Shown: one piece after another, positions 1 to 5,956 of the stretch | Layout: each line of letters opens with the position of its first letter | How positions within the stretch are numbered: position 1 is the first letter of the stretch | NCBI GenBank assembly: GCA_937952095.1 | Contig: CALFYG010000099.1 | Coordinates: forward strand, 1 to 6,080 | From: an uncultured Micrococcales bacterium | Lineage (GTDB): Bacteria > Actinomycetota > Actinomycetes > S36-B12 > UBA10799 | DNA: 6,080 nucleotides | Direction: 5' to 3' | Program-made: the position numbers and the translations under genes | The notes under the pieces: generated by a model | Seen by the model: the letters and a program-made list of their open reading frames with translations, nothing else | What the model was told of the DNA's origin: nothing | The model's database searches: none

Positions 1-1133
1 TCGCTTTCGCTATCGGGACGCTGGCGATCATCCTGGGCTTCAAGAAGTTCCTGCCCGTGGTGCCGGGCGCGATCGTGGCCGTGATCCTGTCGATCATCGT
101 GTCTGCGACGATCGATGCTTCGAGCAAGGGGGTCGCCGTGGTGGGTGCGGTCCAGGGCGGTTTCCCGCCGATCGGCCTGCCGCAGGGCATCGACCTCTCG
201 ACCACCGCCCAGTGTGTCGCGATCGCGTTCTCCTGCTTCATCCTCATCGTCGCGCAGTCGGCAGCGACCTCACGCAGTTTCGCCATGCGCCATGGACAGA
301 AGGTCGACGTGAACCAGGACATCGTCGGCCTGTCCGGCGCCAATTTCGCGGCAGGTCTGTCGGGGACGTTCGTGGTCAACGGCAGTCCCACCAAGACGCA
401 GATCCTCGACGAACTCAAAGGCCGCACCCAGGTCGCCAACATCACCATGTCCGCGGTGGTCCTGCTCGTGGTGATGTTCCTGACCGGGCTGCTGGCGGAC
501 ATGCCCAAGGCGGTACTCGGAGCCATTGTGTTCCTCATCGGCGTCGACCTCGTCGATTACCTGGGGTTGAAGCGGGTCTGGCGCGAGCGTCCCGCGGAGG
601 GGGTGATCGCCGTCATCACGGCGGTGGTCGTCTGCGCGGTGGGGGTCGAGCAGGGCATCATCCTGGCGATCGTGATGAGCATCATCTGGCTGATCAAGCG
701 CCAGTACGCGCCGGAGGCGTTCGTGATGAAGTCCTCCGGTGATTCAGCCGTCTACGCCAGCGCGAAGGCGGGGGCCGAGACTCTGCCGGGCCTCATCGTT
801 TTCCGCTACGACTCCGAGCTCTTCTACGCCAACGCGAACCGCTTCGTCGACGACGTGCAGGAGGTCTTCTCGACCGCACCCGATCCGGTGCGCTGGTTGG
901 TGATCGACTGCTCCAGCGTGACGGATATCGACTACTCGGCGGCCATCAGCCTCGGCGGCCTGATCGACTATGTGCACGCCCACAACGCCCACTTCGGCAT
1001 CATGGGCGCCGATCCCGGGTTGTTGAAGACCATGGAGAACCTGGGCCTGACGAAGGACTTCACCGAAGACCGCATCTTCCACAACTTCGACGAGGTCGTC
1101 GCGGCCTACCGAAAGCAGGGCGCGAAGTCGTGA
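1..1133 (+). CDS. SulP-family anion transporter with C-terminal STAS domain (5' partial)
   Basis: The gene enters from the left edge; the first whole codon is at position 3, and 376 residues are visible before the TGA at 1131-1133. SulP proteins usually have about 500-570 residues, so roughly the first third is missing. The visible part starts in the membrane domain (FLPVVPGAIVAVILSIIV). It contains the conserved SulP block with SFAMRHGQKVDVNQD, GLSGANFAAGLSG and FVVNGSPTKTQ around visible residues 92-133. Hydrophobic helices follow, such as AVVLLVVMFLTGLLA and AVITAVVVCAVGVEQGIILAIV. Residues of about 262-371 form a STAS domain (GLIVFRYDSELFYANA, then WLVIDCSSVTDIDYSAA). The family moves sulfate, bicarbonate or other anions across the cytoplasmic membrane, and STAS domains are regulatory or structural. 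The substrate cannot be read from the sequence. The GTG at 57 is internal to the frame and is not a start. The gene is co-directional with purA, 63 bp upstream, but no functional link is evident. Confidence 0.93.
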   Translation, partial: AFAIGTLAIILGFKKFLPVVPGAIVAVILSIIVSATIDASSKGVAVVGAVQGGFPPIGLPQGIDLSTTAQCVAIAFSCFILIVAQSAATSRSFAMRHGQKVDVNQDIVGLSGANFAAGLSGTFVVNGSPTKTQILDELKGRTQVANITMSAVVLLVVMFLTGLLADMPKAVLGAIVFLIGVDLVDYLGLKRVWRERPAEGVIAVITAVVVCAVGVEQGIILAIVMSIIWLIKRQYAPEAFVMKSSGDSAVYASAKAGAETLPGLIVFRYDSELFYANANRFVDDVQEVFSTAPDPVRWLVIDCSSVTDIDYSAAISLGGLIDYVHAHNAHFGIMGADPGLLKTMENLGLTKDFTEDRIFHNFDEVVAAYRKQGAKS

Positions 1134-1165
1134 CTCGCCGTGCATGGGTGGGTGCCTCGGTGCGG

Positions 1166-1171
1166 TAGGTT
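1166..1171 (+). promoter_or_regulatory. Candidate -10 element for purA (TAGGTT)
   Basis: TAGGTT fits the actinobacterial housekeeping -10 pattern TANNNT. It lies in the 63-bp gap after the transporter gene and ends 25 nt before the purA ATG. Transcription would start near 1178 and give a short leader of about 19 nt that carries the ribosome binding site. No recognisable -35 hexamer lies 16-18 bp upstream. This is a motif match only, so confidence is modest. Confidence 0.4.
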
Positions 1172-1185
1172 CATCTGCGGAACAC

Positions 1186-1192
1186 AGGGAGG
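1186..1192 (+). promoter_or_regulatory. Ribosome binding site of purA (AGGGAGG)
   Basis: A strong purine-rich Shine-Dalgarno match ends 4 nt before the ATG at 1197. It decides the start in favour of this ATG over the in-frame GTG at 1140, which would add 19 residues unlike the family N-terminus. Confidence 0.75.
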
Positions 1193-1196
1193 CCAG

Positions 1197-2483
1197 ATGC
1201 CAGCGATCGTGCTCGTCGGTGCCCAATGGGGCGACGAGGGCAAGGGCAAAGCGACCGACATCCTTGGGGAGCGCGTCGACTATGTCGTGCGCTACCAGGG
1301 CGGGAACAATGCCGGCCACACTGTCGTCATCGGGGATGAGAAGTACGCCCTGCACCTGTTGCCCTCCGGGATCCTCACGCCGACGTGTGTGCCCGTCATC
1401 GCCAACGGCGTCGTCATCGATCCCTTCGTGCTGCAGCGTGAGATGCAGGGACTGCAGGACCGCGGCATCGACACCGACCGCCTGGTGATCTCATCGAACG
1501 CCCACATCATCGCGCCGTACCACGTGGAGCTCGACAAGGTCACCGAGCGTTTCGCGGGGAAGAAGAAGATCGGGACGACCGGCCGGGGCATCGGCCCGAC
1601 ATACATGGACAAGGTCTCGCGGATCGGCATCCGGGTGCAGGATCTGTTCGACCCCGAGGGGTTGCGCGACAAGATCGCCGGCGCCCTGCACCACCGCAAC
1701 CAGGTGTTGGTGAAGATCTTCAACCGGCGCGCGATCGACGTCGATCTGGTGTGTGAGCAGTTGCTGTCCTACGCGCCGCTCTTCGAGGCGCATGTGGCCG
1801 ATACCGCGCTCCTGCTCAACGAGGCCCTCGACGATGGCAAGTACATCCTCCTCGAGGGTTCGCAAGGGACGTTGCTCGACGTCGATCATGGAACCTATCC
1901 CTTCGTCACATCCTCGAACCCGACCTCCGGCGGCGCCTGCGCGGGCAGCGGGATCGGACCCACCCGGATCTCGCGGGTGCTGGGGATCCTCAAGGCGTAC
2001 ACCACTCGGGTGGGCGCGGGTCCGTTCCCGACGGAGCTGTTCGACGCCGACGGTGAACGGTTGCGCTCGGTCGGTGGGGAGGTCGGCGTGACGACTGGCC
2101 GCGACCGCCGGTGCGGGTGGTTCGACGGGCCCATCGCCCGCAATGCCAGCCGCATCAACGGCCTGACGGACATCTTCTTGACGAAACTCGACGTGCTCAC
2201 GGGATGGGAGCAGATCCCCGTGTGCGTCGCGTACGAGGTGAACGGCCAACGGTTCGAGGACATCCCGATGAACCAGCGTGACTTCGCTGCCGCCACCCCC
2301 GTCTACGAGTACCTGCCCGGCTGGGACGAGGACATCAGCGGGGCCCGAGCGTTGTCCGACCTGCCGGCGAACGCGCGGGCGTACGTGCGGTTCCTCGAGG
2401 AGCAGGCACACTGCCGGATCTCCGCGATCGGCGTGGGCCAGGACCGCGCCGAGACCATCGTCGTGCACGACCTGATCGACTGA
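1197..2483 (+). CDS. purA: Adenylosuccinate synthetase
   Basis: This cytoplasmic enzyme joins IMP and L-aspartate using GTP to give adenylosuccinate, the first committed step from IMP to AMP. The product is 428 residues, the normal family length (E. coli has 432). Visible motifs are the N-terminal QWGDEGKGK loop (residues 10-18, with catalytic Asp13) and NNAGHTV with catalytic His41, both at the E. coli positions. Further on are GTTGRGIGPTY (126-136, IMP contact), EGSQGTLLDVDHGTYPF (220-236), the aspartate-binding loop VTTGRDRRCGW (298-308) and the guanine-recognition motif TKLD (329-332). The start at 1197 is set by the AGGGAGG site and the standard MPAIVLVGAQWGDEGKG N-terminus. No motif is missing and there is no frameshift. 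It is probably transcribed from its own promoter, since both flanking gaps (63 and 116 bp) are long enough to hold one. Confidence 0.98.
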   Translation: MPAIVLVGAQWGDEGKGKATDILGERVDYVVRYQGGNNAGHTVVIGDEKYALHLLPSGILTPTCVPVIANGVVIDPFVLQREMQGLQDRGIDTDRLVISSNAHIIAPYHVELDKVTERFAGKKKIGTTGRGIGPTYMDKVSRIGIRVQDLFDPEGLRDKIAGALHHRNQVLVKIFNRRAIDVDLVCEQLLSYAPLFEAHVADTALLLNEALDDGKYILLEGSQGTLLDVDHGTYPFVTSSNPTSGGACAGSGIGPTRISRVLGILKAYTTRVGAGPFPTELFDADGERLRSVGGEVGVTTGRDRRCGWFDGPIARNASRINGLTDIFLTKLDVLTGWEQIPVCVAYEVNGQRFEDIPMNQRDFAAATPVYEYLPGWDEDISGARALSDLPANARAYVRFLEEQAHCRISAIGVGQDRAETIVVHDLID

Positions 2484-2599
2484 GCCGCATCACCCGGCGG
2501 AGCAGATTGTGCATCGGGCCCGTGGCTGGGCGGCGGCCTGATCTGTCCCCGGTCACAAGCCCTGCTCAACCGGTACAGCACACCCAATACCCTTGAGGC
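2484..2599 (+). other. purA-purD intergenic region
   Basis: This 116-bp stretch holds no credible gene. It contains the candidate purD -10 element at its end. It also has a short inverted repeat, CCGGT (2549-2553) and ACCGG (2569-2573), separated by 15 bp and ending 14 bp before that -10. No convincing intrinsic terminator for purA is visible: the possible stems just after the stop codon are only about 4 bp and lack a U-tract. Confidence 0.6.
2588..2593 (+). promoter_or_regulatory. Candidate -10 element for a leaderless purD transcript (TACCCT)
   Basis: TACCCT fits TANNNT and is followed by exactly 6 nt (TGAGGC) before the purD GTG at 2600. Transcription from such a -10 normally begins about 7 nt downstream, which would place +1 on the start codon itself. 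The only Shine-Dalgarno-like bases (GAGG, 2595-2598) end 1 nt before GTG, too close for normal ribosome binding, which also favours a leaderless mRNA. No clear -35 is visible. Confidence 0.5.
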
Positions 2600-3835
2600 G
2601 TGCGCGTACTGGTGATCGGCTCCGGAGCCCGGGAGCACGCCCTCGTCATGTCCCTGCTCGCCGATCCGGAGGTCAGTGAGGTCGTCGCGGCACCGGGCAA
2701 CGCAGGGATCGCACAGGTCGTCCGCACCGAGGCTCTGGACGTCAACGATGCGGATGCGGTCGCAGCCCTGGCAGCCGGTTTCGACCTGGTGGTCGTCGGT
2801 CCGGAAGCGCCGCTGGTAGCCGGTGCGGTGGATGCCTGCCGCGCCGCCGGGATCCTCGCCTTCGGCCCGACGGCGGCCGCTGCCCGCCTCGAGGGCAGCA
2901 AGGACTTCGCCAAGGAGGTCATGCGCAGCGCCGGCATCCCGACCGCGGACGCCCGCACCGTGACCGATGCCGCCGACCTTGTCCGCGAACTCGATGCCTT
3001 CGGGCCTCCATACGTCGTCAAGGACGACGGGCTGGCCGCGGGCAAGGGCGTGGTGGTGACAGACGACCGGGCGCAGGCGCTGCTGCACGGTGAGGCCTGT
3101 CTGGCCAAGGGCGGGGCCGTGCTCATCGAGGAGTACCTCGACGGCCCGGAGGCCAGCGTCTTCTGCATCAGCGATGGATCAACCGTGGTCCCGCTGCTGC
3201 CCGCGCAGGACTTCAAGCGCGTCGGCGACGGGGACACCGGCCCCAACACCGGCGGCATGGGCGCGTACTGCCCGCTGTCATGGGCCGACCCGGATCTCGC
3301 GCAGTGGACCATCGACAACGTCGCGCAGCCTGCCATCGACGAGATGGCCGCGCGCGGGATCCCCTACACCGGCGTGCTGTACGTCGGCCTCGCCCTGACG
3401 AGCACCGGCCCCCGGGTCGTGGAGTTCAATGCCCGCTTCGGTGACCCCGAGACACAAGCGGTGCTCGCCCTGCTCGAGACCCCCCTTGGCGGTCTGCTCG
3501 CGGCTGCGTCCCGCGGTGAGCTTGCCGATCAGCCGCCGCTTCGGTGGCGCGACGGGTCGGCGATCACCGTCGTCTTGGCGGCGGCCGGCTACCCGCAGTC
3601 CCCGCGGACCGGCGACGTGATCACCGGGGCCGATGCGCCCGGAGTCCTGCACGCCGGCACCGCCCTGCGCGACGGCGAGATCGTGTCGTCGGGAGGGCGC
3701 GTCCTCAACGTCGTGGCCACCGGAGCGACGTTGGAACAAGCCCGCGAGACGGCCTACGCGACCTTGCACGGCATCACCCTCGACGGCGGCCACTACCGGA
3801 CCGACATCGCTGCGGTCCTTCCCGAGGAGTCCTGA
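2600..3835 (+). CDS. purD: Phosphoribosylamine-glycine ligase (GAR synthetase)
   Basis: This cytoplasmic ATP-grasp ligase joins 5-phosphoribosylamine and glycine with ATP to give GAR, the second step of IMP synthesis. The product is 411 residues, in the usual range for the stand-alone bacterial enzyme. The N-terminal Rossmann-like domain begins MRVLVIGSGAREHAL, the family's standard opening, which fixes the GTG at 2600 as start. The ATP-grasp region has GPTAAAARLEGSKDFAK (89-105), the glycine-rich loop KDDGLAAGKGV (141-151), EEYLDGPEAS (177-186), and GDGDTGPNTGGMGAY (209-223). The family signature RFGDPETQ is at 279-286, with metal-binding Glu and Asn just before it (VEFNARFGDPE). The C-terminal domain runs from about 318 to the end. 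The gene is not fused to purN or purM. Its stop overlaps the purB start by one base, so the two are almost certainly one transcriptional unit. Confidence 0.98.
   Translation: MRVLVIGSGAREHALVMSLLADPEVSEVVAAPGNAGIAQVVRTEALDVNDADAVAALAAGFDLVVVGPEAPLVAGAVDACRAAGILAFGPTAAAARLEGSKDFAKEVMRSAGIPTADARTVTDAADLVRELDAFGPPYVVKDDGLAAGKGVVVTDDRAQALLHGEACLAKGGAVLIEEYLDGPEASVFCISDGSTVVPLLPAQDFKRVGDGDTGPNTGGMGAYCPLSWADPDLAQWTIDNVAQPAIDEMAARGIPYTGVLYVGLALTSTGPRVVEFNARFGDPETQAVLALLETPLGGLLAAASRGELADQPPLRWRDGSAITVVLAAAGYPQSPRTGDVITGADAPGVLHAGTALRDGEIVSSGGRVLNVVATGATLEQARETAYATLHGITLDGGHYRTDIAAVLPEES
3824..3829 (+). promoter_or_regulatory. Ribosome binding site of purB (GAGGAG)
   Basis: GAGGAG lies inside the last codons of purD, 5 nt before the purB ATG at 3835. 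With the TGATG stop/start overlap it marks the true purB start and suggests translational coupling. Confidence 0.75.
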
Positions 3836-5247
3836 TGATCCCCAATGTCCTGGCCAGCCGTTACGCGTCGGCGGAGATGACGCAGATCTGGTCGGCCCGC
3901 AACAAGATCGTCGCTGAGCGGCACTTGTGGCTGGCCGTGCTGCAGGCGCAGGCCGATCTGGGCGTCGAGGTGTCAGACGGGGTCATCGAGGACTACCGCG
4001 CCGTGATCGACGAGGTCGATGTGGACTCCATCGCCGCGCGCGAGCGGGTCACGCGCCACGACGTCAAGGCGCGCATCGACGAGTTCAGTGCCCTGGCCGG
4101 TCACGAGCACATCCACAAGGGAATGACCAGTCGCGACCTCACGGAGAACGTCGAACAGATGCAGATCCGGCAATCGCTGTTGCTGGTCCGTGACAAGACC
4201 GTGGCGCTGCTGGCTCGGCTCGCACGACTGGCCGCCGAGCATCAGGACCTCGCCGTGACGGGGCGCTCACACAACGTCGCCGCGCAGACCACGACCCTGG
4301 GCAAGCGTTTCGCCAGCGCCGCCGACGAGGTCCTCGTGGCCTTCGACCGGTTGCGGCACCTGCTCAACGACTATCCGCTGCGGGGGATCAAGGGTCCGGT
4401 CGGAACTTCGCAGGACATGCTCGACCTGCTCGGCTCGCAGGAGTCGCTCGCTGAGCTTGAGCGAAGGGTGGCCGCGCACCTGGGCTTCGAGCGGGTGCTC
4501 ACCTCGGTCGGTCAGATCTATCCGCGATCGCTGGACCACGAGGTCATCGGTGCGCTGGTGCAACTGGCCGCCGGGCCGTCGAGTCTGGCCACCACGATCC
4601 GCCTGATGGCTGGGCACGACCTGGTGACCGAGGGGTTCCAGCAGGGTCAGGTCGGATCCAGCGCGATGCCGCACAAGATGAACACGCGCTCCTGCGAGCG
4701 GGTCAACGGCTTCATGGTCCTGCTCCGCGGGTATCAGACCATGGCGGCCGACCTGGCGGGCTCGCAGTGGAACGAGGGAGACGTCTACTGCTCGGTGGTG
4801 CGTCGGGTGATGCTTCCCGACGCCTTCTTCGCCTTCGACGGGATGCTCGAGACGATGCTCACCGTGCTCGACGAGTTCGGGGTGTTCGAGGCCGTGGTGC
4901 AGAAGGAACTCGACAAGTACCTGCCGTTCCTGGCCACGACGAAGATCCTCATGGCCTCGGTCCGGGCCGGTGTCGGCCGGGAGACCGCGCACGAGGTGAT
5001 CAAGGAGAACGCTGTCGCGGCGGCGTTGGACATGCGCCAGACGGGCGCGGACCCTGCGTTGATCTCGCGGCTGGCGGCCGATGACCGGCTGCCGCTCGAC
5101 GCACCCGCACTCGAGGCTCTGATGGCCGCACCGCTGGAGTTCACGGGCGCGGCCGCGGGGCAGGTTCAGACACTCGTGGATCGGATCGCCGAGATCACAG
5201 CGGAGTATCCGCAGGCTGCGGCGTACTCACCCGGCGCCATTCTCTGA
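3835..5247 (+). CDS. purB: Adenylosuccinate lyase
   Basis: This enzyme of the fumarase/aspartase superfamily splits SAICAR to AICAR plus fumarate and adenylosuccinate to AMP plus fumarate, so it serves two purine steps. The product is 470 residues, close to the roughly 470-residue actinobacterial form. Visible motifs include RHDVKARIDEF (74-84), HKGMTSRDLTENV (94-106), and GRSHNVAAQTTTLGKRF (143-159) with the presumed general-acid His146. KGPVGTSQDML is at 186-196. The superfamily signature loop GSSAMPHKMNTRSCERV (274-290) carries the catalytic serine. The helical C-terminal domain contains KYLPFLATTKILM (361-373). The frame stays open upstream into purD, but the N-terminus MIPNVLASRYAS, the GAGGAG site and the TGATG overlap place the start at 3835. 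The last 17 codons and the stop overlap the minus-strand phosphatase gene tail to tail. The C-terminal residues YSPGAIL resemble tails I recall from other actinobacterial PurB proteins, which argues that the end is real. Confidence 0.98.
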   Translation: MIPNVLASRYASAEMTQIWSARNKIVAERHLWLAVLQAQADLGVEVSDGVIEDYRAVIDEVDVDSIAARERVTRHDVKARIDEFSALAGHEHIHKGMTSRDLTENVEQMQIRQSLLLVRDKTVALLARLARLAAEHQDLAVTGRSHNVAAQTTTLGKRFASAADEVLVAFDRLRHLLNDYPLRGIKGPVGTSQDMLDLLGSQESLAELERRVAAHLGFERVLTSVGQIYPRSLDHEVIGALVQLAAGPSSLATTIRLMAGHDLVTEGFQQGQVGSSAMPHKMNTRSCERVNGFMVLLRGYQTMAADLAGSQWNEGDVYCSVVRRVMLPDAFFAFDGMLETMLTVLDEFGVFEAVVQKELDKYLPFLATTKILMASVRAGVGRETAHEVIKENAVAAALDMRQTGADPALISRLAADDRLPLDAPALEALMAAPLEFTGAAAGQVQTLVDRIAEITAEYPQAAAYSPGAIL

Positions 5248-5902
5248 CCCAGAGCACGCCCGCTCCGCACGCGCTGATCCAGGCGCTCGCGAACAACCAC
5301 CCGGCGAGCACATCGGTGGGCCAGTGCACGCCGAGCAGCACCCGACTCGGTCCCATGAGCAGGCCCACGGTGATCAGGGCGATCCCCGGCCAGCGGCTGT
5401 CCAGCAGCGCCAGGGCGACGATCCCGAACACCACATAGCCGTAGATGCCTGCCATGCTGTGGCCGCTGGGGAACGACGGGCTGGTCAGGACCTCGAACGG
5501 ATCCGGCCACACGGGCCGTTGCCTGTCGACGAGGTGCTTGACGCTCTGGGAGATCATCCAGCCACCCATGCCGCACAGCCCCACCCACCAGGCCCAGTAG
5601 CCGTGCCCGCGGCGGGCCAGGACGACCACGACACCTACAGTCGCGGGAACCAGCACGATCCAACTGCCCAAGACCGCGAAGACCTTCGTGACCGGCACCA
5701 CCCAGGTGTGATCATGAGCGAACGTGTACGCATTGGTGGCCAGGAGGAGGTCGTCGGCCTGGCTCACAGCAGGCGGGCCGGCGGTCAGCGGCATCCCGAG
5801 CCCCGGACCGTCGGCCAGGACCAGTCGCGTCAGTGCTGCCGCGGCCATCGCCAGCAGCAGGGCGAGACCCGCGAGGATCCAGGGCGTCGGGCGGCGGTCC
5901 AC
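5195..5902 (-). CDS. PAP2-family (type 2 phosphatidic acid phosphatase) integral membrane phosphatase
   Basis: The protein has 235 residues with the complete three-part PAP2 active site: KHLVDRQRP (122-130, KX6RP), PSGH (145-148) and SRVLLGVHWPTD (186-197, SRX5HX3D). By family knowledge the histidines at 148 and 193 are the catalytic pair. About six hydrophobic segments are visible, near residues 8-29, 74-96, 102-121, 152-167, 171-184 and 198-219, followed by a basic tail (REWRR). Family members remove phosphate from lipid phosphates such as phosphatidic acid, phosphatidylglycerol phosphate or undecaprenyl diphosphate; the substrate here cannot be assigned. The GTG at 5902-5900 is chosen because AGGA lies 7 nt upstream and the first membrane segment follows soon after. 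An in-frame ATG at 5989 would add 29 non-hydrophobic residues and overlap the start of purC. The gene is divergent from purC and convergent with purB, so it is not part of the purine operon. No promoter of its own is obvious. Confidence 0.93.
   Translation of the reverse strand: MDRRPTPWILAGLALLLAMAAAALTRLVLADGPGLGMPLTAGPPAVSQADDLLLATNAYTFAHDHTWVVPVTKVFAVLGSWIVLVPATVGVVVVLARRGHGYWAWWVGLCGMGGWMISQSVKHLVDRQRPVWPDPFEVLTSPSFPSGHSMAGIYGYVVFGIVALALLDSRWPGIALITVGLLMGPSRVLLGVHWPTDVLAGWLFASAWISACGAGVLWVREWRRVSTPQPADTPL
5203..5228. terminator. Imperfect inverted repeat in the purB/PAP2 overlap; candidate bidirectional terminator
   Basis: Outer arms GAGTA (5203-5207) and TACTC (5224-5228) pair perfectly. 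Inner arms CCGCA (5209-5213) and TGCGG (5217-5221) enclose the loop GGC. T5208 can wobble with G5223, leaving C5222 bulged, for about 11 pairs in all. Being a near-palindrome, it folds on both strands. It sits upstream of the purB stop (5245) and upstream of the PAP2 stop as read on the minus strand (5197). No U-tract follows on either strand, so a canonical Rho-independent terminator is not shown. The structure is seen in the sequence; its role is inferred. Confidence 0.35.
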
Positions 5903-5909
5903 CGGCCCA

Positions 5910-5913
5910 TCCT
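5910..5913 (-). promoter_or_regulatory. Ribosome binding site of the PAP2 gene (AGGA)
   Basis: On the minus strand AGGA precedes the GTG at 5902 with a 7-nt spacer, a good Shine-Dalgarno distance. It supports this start over the longer in-frame alternative at 5989. Confidence 0.55.
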
Positions 5914-5944
5914 GGCAGGTGCATCCCTGGGTTTCCCCGCCCGC

Positions 5945-5950
5945 TAGCGT
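5945..5950 (+). promoter_or_regulatory. Candidate -10 element for a leaderless purC transcript (TAGCGT)
   Basis: TAGCGT fits TANNNT and is followed by exactly 6 nt (GGAGCG) before the purC GTG at 5957, the same geometry as at purD. GGAG at 5951-5954 ends 2 nt before GTG, too close to act as a normal Shine-Dalgarno site. Because the PAP2 gene separates purC from purB on the opposite strand, a promoter in this 54-bp gap is expected. No clear -35 is visible. Confidence 0.5.
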
Positions 5951-5956
5951 GGAGCG

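Noticed and set aside
1134..1196. Search for a purine riboswitch or structured leader upstream of purA
   Set aside because: The gap is only 63 bp and shows no riboswitch core or stable extended hairpin.
744..1355. Minus-strand open frame of about 203 codons across the transporter/purA junction
   Set aside because: It lies antisense to the STAS domain and the purA start, has no recognisable motif, and shows the skewed composition of a shadow frame.
1491..2468. Long open frame on the minus strand opposite purA (about 325 codons)
   Set aside because: It is the mirror of a high-GC gene whose third positions avoid stops. The translation is a low-complexity mix rich in R, D, V, G and P with no family motif, and purA on the other strand is unambiguous.
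2485..2500. Possible purA terminator hairpin just after the stop codon
   Set aside because: Only about 4 bp of stem can form (GCCG/CGGC or CCGC/GCGG) with no U-tract, which is not distinguishable from chance in GC-rich DNA.
3544..3834. 97-codon N-terminal extension of purB inside purD
   Set aside because: The extension is arginine-rich shadow sequence of purD. The ATG at 3835 has a ribosome binding site and gives the normal PurB N-terminus and length.
5324..5947. Plus-strand open frame of about 207 codons opposite the PAP2 gene
   Set aside because: The translation is rich in H, Q, D, R and P with no motif, whereas the minus strand carries all three PAP2 signature motifs and membrane segments.
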